45,838 bases of DNA from Xanthomonas nasturtii (GCF_001660815.1 NZ_LYMI01000033.1:1-45838), one strand, 5' to 3'; positions 24,518 through 32,975 are shown, counted from the stretch's first letter. Program-made: numbers and translations. The notes: generated by a model from the sequence alone, not told the origin.

Positions 24518-25339
24518 TCAAGAAGGCTCTGACCGTCGCCTGATCCATTGCAGTAGTTCCTCGTGCGGGATCGTACGTCCAGCGTCGACGTCGGCCATAC
24601 CCTCGCGGGTCCGCCGTTCCTTCTCTTCCTCGGTCAATCCCGGAAGGAGTGCTAGTAGCTTATCTTCAGGGCTCATAGGCCGATGAGCTGTGCTCAAGTT
24701 GGCTTGATTCTCGTGAAAAAATATGGGCAGGATCTGGGGATCATCCAAGCCCGCCGGCAAAGGCAGCGATACGTCGTGGACCGCCAAGTCGATGATGACG
24801 TCCAAATCTGAGCATAAGGGCTGTATGGCGGTGGTCACCAGACGAGCCGCCCGCTCGGCGAAAGCCAGGTCCACCACCAGCCAGATCAACAGACCGGGAG
24901 GCTGTTCGACGCCCCCTGACGAGTGAGTTTCCAGGAGATAGGCCGACGAGACGAAGTCGGCGTGCTCAAGGCTGCCGCTGATGGCCGGAGCGAGCCAAGC
25001 CGGCGCGGCCTGGGCAGGTCTCACCGCGAACTCCGCCGGCGCCAGACGTTCCACCCTGGCCAGAAAGCCCGTATCCAACAATGTCGCAACCTCTTCCGGG
25101 TACAGGACAACGCCGCCGTAGTTGGGATTGAGCATCAACGTCGCGCCGCGAGTACCGGTTAGCAGCTCACGGCCTGAAACTCCCAGAATTCTGACAGCAG
25201 ACGAGCTGGCCGCCTGCGCCTTGTCGAGCGAGGTAAAGAAAGGGATCGCATCGAAACCGTCAGGATGGCGGAACTGGACCAGCCGCAGTGTCTGCGCGTC
25301 GTCCGAGATGGGCGCATGCACGTACACGATCGCATCCAT
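24518..25339 (-). CDS. SseB-like protein with antitoxin-like C-terminal tail
   Basis: A 273-residue protein starting MDAIVYVHAPISDDAQTLRL. The N-terminal ~115 residues fit the SseB N-terminal fold (IPFFTSLDKAQAA...LLTGTRGATLMLNPN, where GxxxxLNPxx is typical), and the middle resembles the SseB C-terminal domain (LLETHSSGG...DLAFAERAARLVTTAIQPLC). The last ~35 residues, EEEKERRTREGMADVDAGRT then IPHEELLQWIRR, look like the C-terminus of RelB/VapB-type antitoxins (REGLADxxAGRxxxHEEVxxW). No toxin gene lies next to it. SseB-family proteins in bacteria without this secretion system are of uncertain function. It is encoded 121 bp downstream of a BPSL0761-family gene on the same strand. Confidence 0.6.
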   Translation of the reverse strand: MDAIVYVHAPISDDAQTLRLVQFRHPDGFDAIPFFTSLDKAQAASSSAVRILGVSGRELLTGTRGATLMLNPNYGGVVLYPEEVATLLDTGFLARVERLAPAEFAVRPAQAAPAWLAPAISGSLEHADFVSSAYLLETHSSGGVEQPPGLLIWLVVDLAFAERAARLVTTAIQPLCSDLDVIIDLAVHDVSLPLPAGLDDPQILPIFFHENQANLSTAHRPMSPEDKLLALLPGLTEEEKERRTREGMADVDAGRTIPHEELLQWIRRRSEPS

Positions 25340-25460
25340 CAGTCGCTGGAGAATGCGCGTTCCTCGGCCGCACTGTCGCGGGCCCGTTCAAAGGAAGCCT
25401 CCAGCGCTGTCTCCGCAGACGTAGTCCCTCTTCCACGCGGCCTGCTCGGTTGCTTCATGG

Positions 25461-25733
25461 TCAGATGCGATGAGGGCCAAGCGGGTACCCGGAGAACCAA
25501 TCCGCCTCGATCTCGCTGCTCAGGTAGGGTCGTACGAAGGCCGACTGGGTCAGCGCTCGCAGCCGCTCTTCGTGCTCAGCAATCGCCTCGATGTCGCTGA
25601 CGGTTGGATAGTGCCGCAGCAGTCGATATGCCTCTTGCCGCACCTCTTTAGGCACGGCTTGGCTGGCCGCTAGCTGCCTGAGGAACGCGCCCGCCTGCAG
25701 CACATTGCGGGTGCGCTCAGATGGCATCGTCAT
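25461..25733 (-). CDS. BPSL0761 family protein
   Basis: A 90-residue protein. The start at 25733 gives MTMPSERTRNVLQAGAFLRQ; the frame runs eight codons further to 25754, but family members start MTMPxERTR. Other family blocks are VPKEVRQEAYRLLRHYPTVS and, near the C-terminus, FVRPYLSS. The protein is small, helical and cytoplasmic. The function of the family is not known; members are frequent on proteobacterial islands and near plasmid genes. One CueR-type operator (25917-25935) points toward this gene from about 180 bp upstream, although a link to copper is only inferred. Confidence 0.75.
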   Translation of the reverse strand: MTMPSERTRNVLQAGAFLRQLAASQAVPKEVRQEAYRLLRHYPTVSDIEAIAEHEERLRALTQSAFVRPYLSSEIEADWFSGYPLGPHRI

Positions 25734-25911
25734 GACATCAAGAATGACTAGCACTAAGGAATGCTTAGCTTATCGCGTTTGTGGCCGGCCAGGGCACGGT
25801 GCAACTACAGACCTTGCGATTCCTGTATTAATGTAATATAATCAATAACTTAATTCGCATAAGTGAGCGTTATGTCCATGGAGTGAGGGCCAATAGGAAC
25901 GAGCAGGTAGC

Positions 25912-25941
25912 CTGAGCCTTCCCATGATGGGAAGGTCAACA
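25912..25941 (-). promoter_or_regulatory. CueR-type promoter facing left
   Basis: The dyad CCTTCCCATGATGGGAAGG is at 25917-25935. On the minus strand it is preceded by TTGACC (-35), with a 19-bp spacer before a weak -10 (CAGGCT). This long-spacer arrangement with an ACCTTCCC/GGGAAGGT dyad is the signature of MerR-family CueR promoters. It points to the BPSL0761-family gene; no copper gene lies on that side within the window. Confidence 0.7.
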
Positions 25942-25976
25942 ACGCGGGACGGATTACCACTCAACTTGCCTGTCGT

Positions 25977-26007
25977 TTGACCTTCCCACCGTGGGAAGGC
26001 TCATCGT
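25977..26007 (+). promoter_or_regulatory. CueR-type promoter for copZ
   Basis: TTGACC (25977-25982) is followed by a 19-bp spacer containing the dyad CCTTCCCACCGTGGGAAGG (25981-25999) and a poor -10, CATCGT (26002-26007). It closely matches the E. coli copA promoter layout recognised by the Cu(I) sensor CueR. It is about 40 bp upstream of copZ. No cueR gene is present in the window, so the regulator must be encoded elsewhere. Confidence 0.75.
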
Positions 26008-26048
26008 CACGCCGTCGGCAAACCGCCGATGCTTTTGGAGGGTTGTCC

Positions 26049-26312
26049 ATGAATCTCGTTGTTGAAGGTATGACCTGTGGTCACTGTGTCCGAACGGTCA
26101 CCCAAGCCATTCAGGCCCTTGACCCCCACGCCCAGGTGGACGTCGATCTGGGCAGTGGCGTGGTCAAGATCGAGGGCCTGCTTGCCGTAGAACAGGCGGT
26201 TGAGGCTATCCAGCGGCAAGGCTATGTGATCGCTGCGGTGCTCCCTTCTGAGGCTGGTACGCCGGCCGCCCCGGCCGTCGCATCCTCCTGCTGCGGCGGA
26301 TGCCACCGCTGA
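26049..26312 (+). CDS. copZ: Copper chaperone CopZ with Cys-rich tail
   Basis: An 87-residue heavy-metal-associated (HMA) domain protein. The Cu(I)-binding motif MTCGHC is at residues 8-13, and the ferredoxin-like fold is complete through residue ~65 (VDVDLGSGVVKIEGL...VEAIQRQGY). CopZ carries Cu(I) in the cytoplasm and hands it to P-type ATPases, here probably CopF. An extra C-terminal segment ends SSCCGGCHR, adding three Cys and one His not found in the minimal ~68-residue family. It could be a second metal site. GGAGGG precedes the ATG, and a CueR-type operator lies immediately upstream. Confidence 0.88.
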   Translation: MNLVVEGMTCGHCVRTVTQAIQALDPHAQVDVDLGSGVVKIEGLLAVEQAVEAIQRQGYVIAAVLPSEAGTPAAPAVASSCCGGCHR

Positions 26313-26326
26313 GTCCGCGCGAGGGC

Positions 26327-26375
26327 TTGATCCTGATCAATGACAGTCGGCCCCAAGAGGGCTAGACTGGCCATC
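26327..26375 (+). promoter_or_regulatory. FNR/ANR-type promoter of the cus operon
   Basis: TTGATCCTGATCAA (26327-26340) is a perfect FNR-type box (TTGAT-N4-ATCAA). A -10 box TAGACT lies at 26363-26368, which puts the transcription start at about 26375. The box centre (26333.5) is therefore at -41.5, exactly the position of class II FNR-activated promoters. It lies in the 137-bp gap between copZ and the first gene of the cus operon, so low oxygen may induce the exporter. Confidence 0.6.
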
Positions 26376-26449
26376 ATGAGAGCTCGCACGTCCCCTGCCC
26401 TGATCTGCCCAGCGTCCGCAGGCGCTGCTTCGGGCGTGCGGGAGCTGTC

Positions 26450-26845
26450 ATGGTGAGGCTGCTGAGGCGATGGCGGCGACCCCGTTCTCGTGCCCGACTG
26501 GCATGGCTGGGACTGTGGGCGCTGCTGCTGCAGCAACTCGCGCTGGTGGCTTACGCCTGTCCGCTGGAATCGGTGGAAGCTGGACAAGCGACCCTGATGG
26601 TCGGTTGCGAAGAGATGTCCACGCCGGATCCCGATGCTCCGGCGTTGTGCGACCAGCATTGCCAGCGCGATCACATCGCCACGGCCGATGCGAAGGCCCC
26701 TCAAGTGCCTTACCAGCCCGCGCTGGCCGCCTTCGCGCTGGTGCAGGCTCTGTTGCCACCGGTACACGCGCAGTTGTATCGGGATGTTCCGGTGTGCGTG
26801 TCCGATCCGCCTCCCCTGCAGCGCTTCTGTAGCCTGCTGATTTAA
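26450..26845 (+). CDS. Small exported Cys/His-containing protein preceding cusCBA
   Basis: A 131-residue protein with an Arg-rich start, then a hydrophobic signal segment (LAWLGLWALLLQQLALVAYA, about residues 17-36). The mature part has a Cys/His cluster (CDQHCQRDH, about residues 67-75) and ends in a hydrophobic stretch. Proteins of this type precede cus/cop operons in several proteobacteria. It resembles CopL, the small exported Cys/His protein that opens the cop operon here, in layout though not in detail. It may bind copper or sense it in the periplasm; this is inferred from position and composition. It is 74 bp upstream of cusC on the same strand. Confidence 0.65.
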   Translation: MVRLLRRWRRPRSRARLAWLGLWALLLQQLALVAYACPLESVEAGQATLMVGCEEMSTPDPDAPALCDQHCQRDHIATADAKAPQVPYQPALAAFALVQALLPPVHAQLYRDVPVCVSDPPPLQRFCSLLI

Positions 26846-26918
26846 GCCCCCTCCTGGATTGACCCGTGCTCGTGCTGCATGCGTTGCAGCGCGCTCGTTG
26901 TCGTTTCCCGGAGGTCTT

Positions 26919-28223
26919 ATGGAGATGTCTTTCTTCTTGCGTGCAAGGCGCAAGATGGCGTGTGGGTTCGTGTTTGCCCTGGCGCTCAGTGGTCCTGTGC
27001 TGGCGGCATCGCCCGCTATCCCGATCAGCTACACAGAAGCCCTACAACGGGCGCTTGCTAACGCCCCAACCCTGCAGGTGCGCCGATCGCAGATCGATGC
27101 CAGTACCGAAGAAGCCGCGCGTGCTGGCGCGCTTCCCGACCCACGTTTGATCGTGGGGCTGGCGAACTGGCCCGTCAGCGGACCCGATGCCTTCAGCTTG
27201 CGGGCCGATGAGATGACCACCCAGCAAATCGGTCTGATGCAGGAGTTTCCTGCGCGTGCGAAACGACGTGCCGAGCACGCGTTGGCGCAAGCGACGCTGG
27301 CGCAAGCGCGCTCACTGTCGATGGCCGAACAGCAGATGGTGGCCCAAGCGGCCGCGCTGGCCTGGATCGAGCTGTGGAGTACGCAGCAAGCCGTAGATGC
27401 GTTGGAAGGTCTGCGCGAGCCGGCCCGTATAGCCGAGCGTGCGGCGCGTGCTCGCTTGGCAGGCGGCACGGCCGGGGCCAGTGATGTGCTTGCCGCCCAG
27501 GCCGCCCTACTGCAGTTGGACAATCGCCTGGAGCAGGTACATGCGGAGCACGCCGCCGCGCAGGCCGGCCTGGCGCGGTGGTTGGGTATTGCACCAGAGG
27601 CGATCTTGGCCAGTGGTGCGGCACCGGATTTTTCGCAGTTGCCATTGGAGCCCACCCAACTGCTGGCCAAACTGGACCAACACACGCCACTACTGGGCTG
27701 GGAGGCACGCGAGAGCTTAGCCCAGGCCCAGGTGGATGCGGCCGTGGCCGAAACCCGCCCGGATTGGAGTGTGGAGCTCACCTACGGACGTCGCGAGCGC
27801 GCACCCGACGGCATGGCGCGCAGCGACATGCTCATGGTGGAAGTGGGTGTGGGCCTGCCGCTGTTCCAGAAGAACCGCCAAGCACGAGGCATCGCGGCAC
27901 GGCGGGCCGAGCTGGAGGCGGTGTCCGCAGAGCGCGATGAGGCCCGGCGCATCCAAGCCGAGTCGGTGCAACGCGCGATAGCGCGATGGCGCGGGTTAAC
28001 CGGCCAGTTGGAGCGCCAGAACACGCAGAGCCTGCCTTTGGCGCGCGATCGTGCACGCACGGCGTTGGCCGCCTACGGCGCCGGTGCCGACCTGCAGCCG
28101 TGGCTGGAAGCGCGGCGCGATGAGATCGAATTGCACCTGGAGAACGCCCGTCTGCTGGGCGAACAGGGCCGTGCCTGGGCGGCACTGGCCTATCTGCTAC
28201 CCCATGAGGAGAACACGCCATGA
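26919..28223 (+). CDS. cusC: Outer-membrane channel of the copper exporter (TolC family, CusC-like)
   Basis: A 434-residue outer-membrane efflux protein. The start at 26919 follows GGAGG; the ORF extends upstream without support. A signal peptide ends at VLAAS (about residue 30). Two repeats of the TolC-type fold follow: SYTEALQRALANAPTLQVRR begins the first, and the helical hairpins (AEQQMVAQAAALAWIELWST) and the second repeat (QLLAKLDQHTPLLGWEARES) complete it. In CusCBA this protein forms the trimeric exit duct. It overlaps cusB by 4 bp (ATGA). It could also be named CzcC-like, but the neighbouring copper genes favour Cus. Confidence 0.88.
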   Translation: MEMSFFLRARRKMACGFVFALALSGPVLAASPAIPISYTEALQRALANAPTLQVRRSQIDASTEEAARAGALPDPRLIVGLANWPVSGPDAFSLRADEMTTQQIGLMQEFPARAKRRAEHALAQATLAQARSLSMAEQQMVAQAAALAWIELWSTQQAVDALEGLREPARIAERAARARLAGGTAGASDVLAAQAALLQLDNRLEQVHAEHAAAQAGLARWLGIAPEAILASGAAPDFSQLPLEPTQLLAKLDQHTPLLGWEARESLAQAQVDAAVAETRPDWSVELTYGRRERAPDGMARSDMLMVEVGVGLPLFQKNRQARGIAARRAELEAVSAERDEARRIQAESVQRAIARWRGLTGQLERQNTQSLPLARDRARTALAAYGAGADLQPWLEARRDEIELHLENARLLGEQGRAWAALAYLLPHEENTP

Positions 28224-29734
28224 GCCCGACCAAGACGCGTCTCACACAGCTCGCCGTGGCCCTCGGGTTGCTGGCGCTCGGCTTTGCCGGCGGCTACGCC
28301 TGGATGACTCGAACCTCTGATACCACCCCGCCCCCCGGCACGAGCGTCGCAGATCAAGCACGCAAGGTGCTGTACTGGTACGACCCCATGGCGCCGGAGC
28401 AGCGATTCGACAAGCCGGGCAAATCTCCGTTCATGGATATGGAGTTGCTGCCCAAATACGCAGATGAGGCCATAGGGGGCGGAACGCAGATCGATCCGCG
28501 CCTGCAGCAGAACGTGGGCATACGCACTCAGGAAGTGACGGTAGAGTTACTAGGGACTGCCGTACGCGTGCCGGGCACACTGACGTGGGATCTGACCCAG
28601 GAAAGCGTGATCAGTGCGCGCATGGAAGGCTTGATCACCCACGTGCAGGTAAAGGCGCCGTTTACCGAGGTTCGTCGTGGTCAAACGCTGGCCACCGTGC
28701 AGGCCCCGGCATGGAACGCGGCCATCGCCGAAGCACATGCCCTGAGCCAAGCTCAGTCCGCGGGCGCGCGTGAGCTGCAGGGTGCGGCGCAACAACGGTT
28801 GCGTTCGTTGGGTGTTCCTTCTGGCGCCTCGGCCAGAAGTGGCGTCGTGCTTAGCGCAGACCACAGTGGTGTCGTGACCGAGATCCTGGCACGCGAGGGA
28901 CAGACGGTGATGCCCGGTACGCCACTGTTCAAGATCAATGGGCTGGACACGTTGTGGCTGGAGGCCTCGGTACCCCAGGCAGCGCTGGGCACCTTGCGGC
29001 CGGGGACCTCAGTGCAGGCCACGGTCAGTGCCTGGCCGGCAGAGCGCTTTGCCGGACAGATCCAGGCGTTGCTTCCCCAGGTCGACATGGCTAGTCGCAC
29101 GCAGCGGGCGCGAATTGTGCTGCGCAACCCGCAGCGTCGGCTGGTGCCGGGCATGTTCGCCGAGGTTCTGGTGCAGCCCGACGCCGAGCAGGCCCTGCCA
29201 GTCGTTCCCACGGAGGCGCTGATCGCCACCGGGCGGGACAGCCGGGTCATCGTGCAGGATCCGGACGGGAGCTTCCGGCCAGTGCGGGTGAGTGTGGGAC
29301 GTAGCGTGCAAGGGCGCACGCAGATCGTGGCAGGCTTGGCCGGTGGTGAACGCGTGGTCGTCTCGGGTCAGTTCTTGCTCGACTCCGAAGCCAGTCTCTC
29401 CGGTGCGTTGGAGCGCCTGGGTGCTGCACAACCGACACGCCCTGCCAGCGCATCAGGTGTGCACGAGCGCCATGACGCCGGGCACGAACCACGCACTGTC
29501 GTGCCGTCACCGTCCAGACAGCCGGCGCCTGTCGCGCCAGACACCTCCACCTCTACGCCGCCGCGCTGCCCGGTGCAGTACTGGTATGACCCGATGGTGC
29601 CGGAGAAGCATTTCGACAAGCCGGGCAAGTCACCGTTCATGGATATGCAGTTGGTACCCAAGTTCGGCCCCGCCGCAGCCGCTGATTGCCAGGCAAGCGA
29701 GGTCATGTCCGAAGCGATGGAGGGCACACCATGA
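28220..29734 (+). CDS. cusB: Periplasmic adaptor CusB with duplicated metal-binding domain
   Basis: A 504-residue membrane fusion protein linking CusA to CusC. After an N-terminal membrane anchor (LAVALGLLALGFAGGYAWMT, about residues 10-29) comes a heavy-metal-binding domain (YWYDPMAPEQ...KSPFMDMELLPKY, about residues 53-81). The barrel-sandwich and alpha-hairpin domains follow (VQVKAPFTEVRRGQTLATV and its return, VTEILAREGQTV). After a Pro/Thr linker a second metal-binding domain almost the same as the first (YWYDPMVPEK...SPFMDMQLVPKF) ends the protein. A second domain is extra to the ~400-residue E. coli CusB. It is probably used to capture Cu(I)/Ag(I) in the periplasm. It overlaps cusC and cusA by 4 bp each. 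Confidence 0.9.
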   Translation: MSPTKTRLTQLAVALGLLALGFAGGYAWMTRTSDTTPPPGTSVADQARKVLYWYDPMAPEQRFDKPGKSPFMDMELLPKYADEAIGGGTQIDPRLQQNVGIRTQEVTVELLGTAVRVPGTLTWDLTQESVISARMEGLITHVQVKAPFTEVRRGQTLATVQAPAWNAAIAEAHALSQAQSAGARELQGAAQQRLRSLGVPSGASARSGVVLSADHSGVVTEILAREGQTVMPGTPLFKINGLDTLWLEASVPQAALGTLRPGTSVQATVSAWPAERFAGQIQALLPQVDMASRTQRARIVLRNPQRRLVPGMFAEVLVQPDAEQALPVVPTEALIATGRDSRVIVQDPDGSFRPVRVSVGRSVQGRTQIVAGLAGGERVVVSGQFLLDSEASLSGALERLGAAQPTRPASASGVHERHDAGHEPRTVVPSPSRQPAPVAPDTSTSTPPRCPVQYWYDPMVPEKHFDKPGKSPFMDMQLVPKFGPAAAADCQASEVMSEAMEGTP

Positions 29735-32700
29735 TCGCGCGCCTGATCCATGCTTGCATCGCCAATCGCGTGCTGGTGCTGGTTGCCGCCGCGCTGCTGG
29801 CGGTGGTCGGTATCTGGTCGGTAAAGAACACGCCGCTGGATGCGCTGCCGGACCTGTCCGATACCCAGGTCATCATCCGCACGCAATGGGCGGGGCAAAC
29901 CCCGCGCATCATCGAAGACCAGGTCACCTACCCGTTGGCCACCACGATGTTGTCCGTGCCGGGCGTGAAGGCGGTACGCGGCTTCTCCTTCTTCGGTGAT
30001 TCATTCGTCTACATCCTGTTTGACGATGCCACTGATCTTTACTGGGCGCGCTCTCGAGTGCTCGAGTACTTGAGCCAGGTACGCGATCGACTTCCGCCGA
30101 ATGTGAATCCGGCGCTGGGTCCTGATGCGACAGGACTGGGCTGGATCTACCAGTACGCCTTGGTGGATCGGACAGGTCAACGTGATGTGGGGCAGCTGCG
30201 TGCGTTGCAGGACTGGTTTCTTCGTTATGAGCTAAAAACCGTGCCGGACGTGGCTGAAGTAGCCAGTGTGGGCGGTGCGGTGCGCGCCTGGCAGATCCAG
30301 CCCGATCCGCAGGCGTTGGCGGCCCGTGGACTGACGGTGGCCGAGCTCATCGAGGCGGTGGATGCGGCCAACGGCGCTACCGGGGGCTCGGTGATCGAAC
30401 AAGGCGAAGCCGAACTGATGGTGCGCAGCGAAGGCTACCTGCGCACACAGGAGGCGTTCGAACAGGTGCCGGTAACCGGCAACGACGGCATCCCCGTCCT
30501 GCTCGGCGAGGTGGCCACGATCAGTCGCGGGCCGGTCTTCCGTCGTGGTATCGCAGAGTTGGATGGTCAAGGTGAGGTGGCCGGCGGCGTGATCGTCCTG
30601 CGGACCGGCAAGGATGCCTTGGGGGCCATTCGGAACGTCAAAGCGCGACTGCAGGCGTTGCAATCCAGCTTGCCCGAGGGCGTGGAAGTGGTGCCGGTGT
30701 ACGACCGCTCCGAGCTGATCCAGGATGCGGTACGCAACCTCACCCACAAGCTTGGCGAAGAGTTTCTGGTCGTAGCGCTGGTATGCCTGCTGTTCCTGTG
30801 GCACCTACGCTCGGCGTTGGTGGCCGTCATCACCCTGCCTTTGGGTATCCTGGCGGCCTTCATCGTGATGCACGCCCAGGGGATCTCCGCCAACTTGCTG
30901 TCATTAGGCGGCATCGCCATCGCCATTGGTGCGATGGTCGATGCAGCGGTGGTGATGATCGAAAATGCACACAAGCATCTGGAGCACTGGCGGGAGGCGC
31001 ACGGCCGGGAACCTCAGGGTGAGGAGCGCTGGCAGCTGATGGCCCGCTCGGCGGCCGAGGTCGGACCGGCCCTGTTCGCCAGCTTGCTGGTCATCACCCT
31101 GTCTTTCGTGCCGGTTTTTGCCCTGCAGGCGCAGGAAGGGCGATTGTTCTCGCCTCTGGCCTACACCAAGACCTACGCGATGGCCGCCGCAGCAGGGTTG
31201 TCGGTGACCTTGATCCCCGTCTTGATGGGCTACCTGATCCGCGGCCGCATCCGCCCGGAACAGCAGAACCCCATCAATCGCATCCTGATCGCTGGCTATC
31301 GGCCCATCCTGCTGTGGGTCCTCAAACATCCCGGTGTCACCTTGCTGCTCAGCGGCCTGCTGCTAGTGCTCACCTTGATCCCCTTTAGCCGGTTGGGCAG
31401 TGAGTTCATGCCGCCCTTGGAAGAAGGCAGCCTGTTGTACATGCCCACGGCCCTGCCCGGCCTGTCCGCCGACAAGGCCCGTCAGTTGCTCCAGCTCTCG
31501 GGCCGGATGATCAAGACCGTACCGGAGGTTGAGCACGTGTTCGGCAAGGCGGGCCGTGCCGAAAGTGCGACCGATCCGGCACCGATCGAAATGTTTGAGA
31601 CCACCGTGACCTTCAAGCCGCGGGATCAATGGCGCCCGGGCATGACCCCCCAGAAGCTACGCCAGGAGTTGGACGCAGCGGTCAAGATTCCCGGTCTGAC
31701 CAACCTATGGGTCCCGCCCATTCGCAATCGCATCGATATGTTGGCCACCGGCATCAAGAGCCCGATTGGGATCAAGGTCTCCGGACCCGATGTGGAGCAG
31801 ATCGAGCGCCTGAGCCAGCAGATCGAGCAGGTGGCCAAGACTGTGCCCGGCGTGAGTTCGGCACTGGCCGAACGCGTCACGGGTGGGCGCTATGTCGATG
31901 TACAGGTGCGCCCGGAAATCGCTGCACGTTACGGATTCACTCAAGGCCAACTCCAGCAACTGATTGCCACGGTCGTTGGCGGTGATCCAATCGGGGAAAC
32001 GATCGAGGGGCGCGAACGCTATCCCATCGTCTTGCGCTACCCCCGTGGCCAGCGTGACTCGTTGCAGGCCTTGCAGGATCTGCCGCTGATCGCGCCAGGC
32101 GGTGTGCAACTGACCTTGAGCCAGGTGGCGGAGCTGTCAATCAGCCCAGGCCCGCCGATGCTCAAGAGCGATAACGGCCGGTTGGTGGGCTACATCTACG
32201 TGGATGTGGCCGATCGCGACTTGGGATCGGTGGTCCAGGACCTGCAAGCCGCGGTGCAGACCCAGGTGAGTTTGCCTGCCGGCTATGGTCTGGCGTGGTC
32301 GGGGCAGTACGAGTATCTGCAACGGGCTTTGGCACGCCTGCAATGGGTGGTGCCCGCGGCGTTGGCGATCATCTTCCTGGTCATCTGGATGGTGTTTCGC
32401 CGGCTTAGCGATGTATCCATCATCCTGCTCAGCTTGCCCTTGGCGTTGGTGGGCGGTTTCTGGTTGATCTGGGGGCTGGGCCATGCGATTTCGGTGGCCA
32501 GCATGATCGGATTCATCGCCCTGGGCGGCGTTGCGGCTGAGTTCGGCGTCATCATGCTGCTGTACCTGCGTCATGCCTGGGAGCAGCGCTTGGCCAGCGG
32601 TGCGCCGGAAGATGTGTCTACCCTGCAAGAGGCTATCTACGAAGGCGCCGTGCAACGGGTGCGCCCGAAGGCGATGACGGTAGCCGTCATCCTGGCCGGG

Positions 32701-32871
32701 TTGTTTCCGCTTTTCGTCGGTGCCGGTGCCGGCTCGGAGGTCATGCAACGTATCGCCGCGCCGATGCTGGGTGGCATGCTCACCGCACCGGTGCTCTCTA
32801 TGGTGGTGATTCCCGCAGCGTTCTATCTAGTGCGGCGACGTGGATTGCGCGCGGCGCGGGGCGACCAATGA
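29731..32871 (+). CDS. cusA: RND copper/silver efflux pump CusA
   Basis: A 1046-residue inner-membrane RND transporter of the heavy-metal (HME) type, starting MIARLIHACIANRVLVLV. It has the usual 12 membrane helices in two halves, each with a large periplasmic loop, and HME motifs such as DALPDLSDTQVIIRTQWAGQ (about residues 36-55). Methionines in PIEMFETTV and RIDMLATGIKSPIG fall where E. coli CusA has two of its three Cu(I)-binding Met (residues 573 and 623), which supports copper/silver rather than Co/Zn/Cd. Protons drive export through CusB and CusC. The start overlaps the cusB stop (ATGA). The frame continues upstream without support. A terminator lies downstream. Confidence 0.92.
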   Translation: MIARLIHACIANRVLVLVAAALLAVVGIWSVKNTPLDALPDLSDTQVIIRTQWAGQTPRIIEDQVTYPLATTMLSVPGVKAVRGFSFFGDSFVYILFDDATDLYWARSRVLEYLSQVRDRLPPNVNPALGPDATGLGWIYQYALVDRTGQRDVGQLRALQDWFLRYELKTVPDVAEVASVGGAVRAWQIQPDPQALAARGLTVAELIEAVDAANGATGGSVIEQGEAELMVRSEGYLRTQEAFEQVPVTGNDGIPVLLGEVATISRGPVFRRGIAELDGQGEVAGGVIVLRTGKDALGAIRNVKARLQALQSSLPEGVEVVPVYDRSELIQDAVRNLTHKLGEEFLVVALVCLLFLWHLRSALVAVITLPLGILAAFIVMHAQGISANLLSLGGIAIAIGAMVDAAVVMIENAHKHLEHWREAHGREPQGEERWQLMARSAAEVGPALFASLLVITLSFVPVFALQAQEGRLFSPLAYTKTYAMAAAAGLSVTLIPVLMGYLIRGRIRPEQQNPINRILIAGYRPILLWVLKHPGVTLLLSGLLLVLTLIPFSRLGSEFMPPLEEGSLLYMPTALPGLSADKARQLLQLSGRMIKTVPEVEHVFGKAGRAESATDPAPIEMFETTVTFKPRDQWRPGMTPQKLRQELDAAVKIPGLTNLWVPPIRNRIDMLATGIKSPIGIKVSGPDVEQIERLSQQIEQVAKTVPGVSSALAERVTGGRYVDVQVRPEIAARYGFTQGQLQQLIATVVGGDPIGETIEGRERYPIVLRYPRGQRDSLQALQDLPLIAPGGVQLTLSQVAELSISPGPPMLKSDNGRLVGYIYVDVADRDLGSVVQDLQAAVQTQVSLPAGYGLAWSGQYEYLQRALARLQWVVPAALAIIFLVIWMVFRRLSDVSIILLSLPLALVGGFWLIWGLGHAISVASMIGFIALGGVAAEFGVIMLLYLRHAWEQRLASGAPEDVSTLQEAIYEGAVQRVRPKAMTVAVILAGLFPLFVGAGAGSEVMQRIAAPMLGGMLTAPVLSMVVIPAAFYLVRRRGLRAARGDQ

Positions 32872-32909
32872 GAGACAGACTGAGCACTTGAGGTAAGTCC
32901 CCACAAAAA

Positions 32910-32943
32910 GACGCCAGTCATGGAAGAAGTCATGACTGGCGTC
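32910..32943 (-). terminator. Strong terminator between cusA and the DUF4198 gene
   Basis: GACGCCAGTCATG (32910-32922) and CATGACTGGCGTC (32931-32943) form a perfect 13-bp stem with an 8-nt loop. Read on the minus strand it is followed by five T, so it stops the DUF4198 transcript. The long stem would also block read-through from cusA on the plus strand, which makes it bidirectional in effect. Confidence 0.8.
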
Positions 32944-32975
32944 AAAGGGGAGAGTACCGCCTACATGCTTACTTA

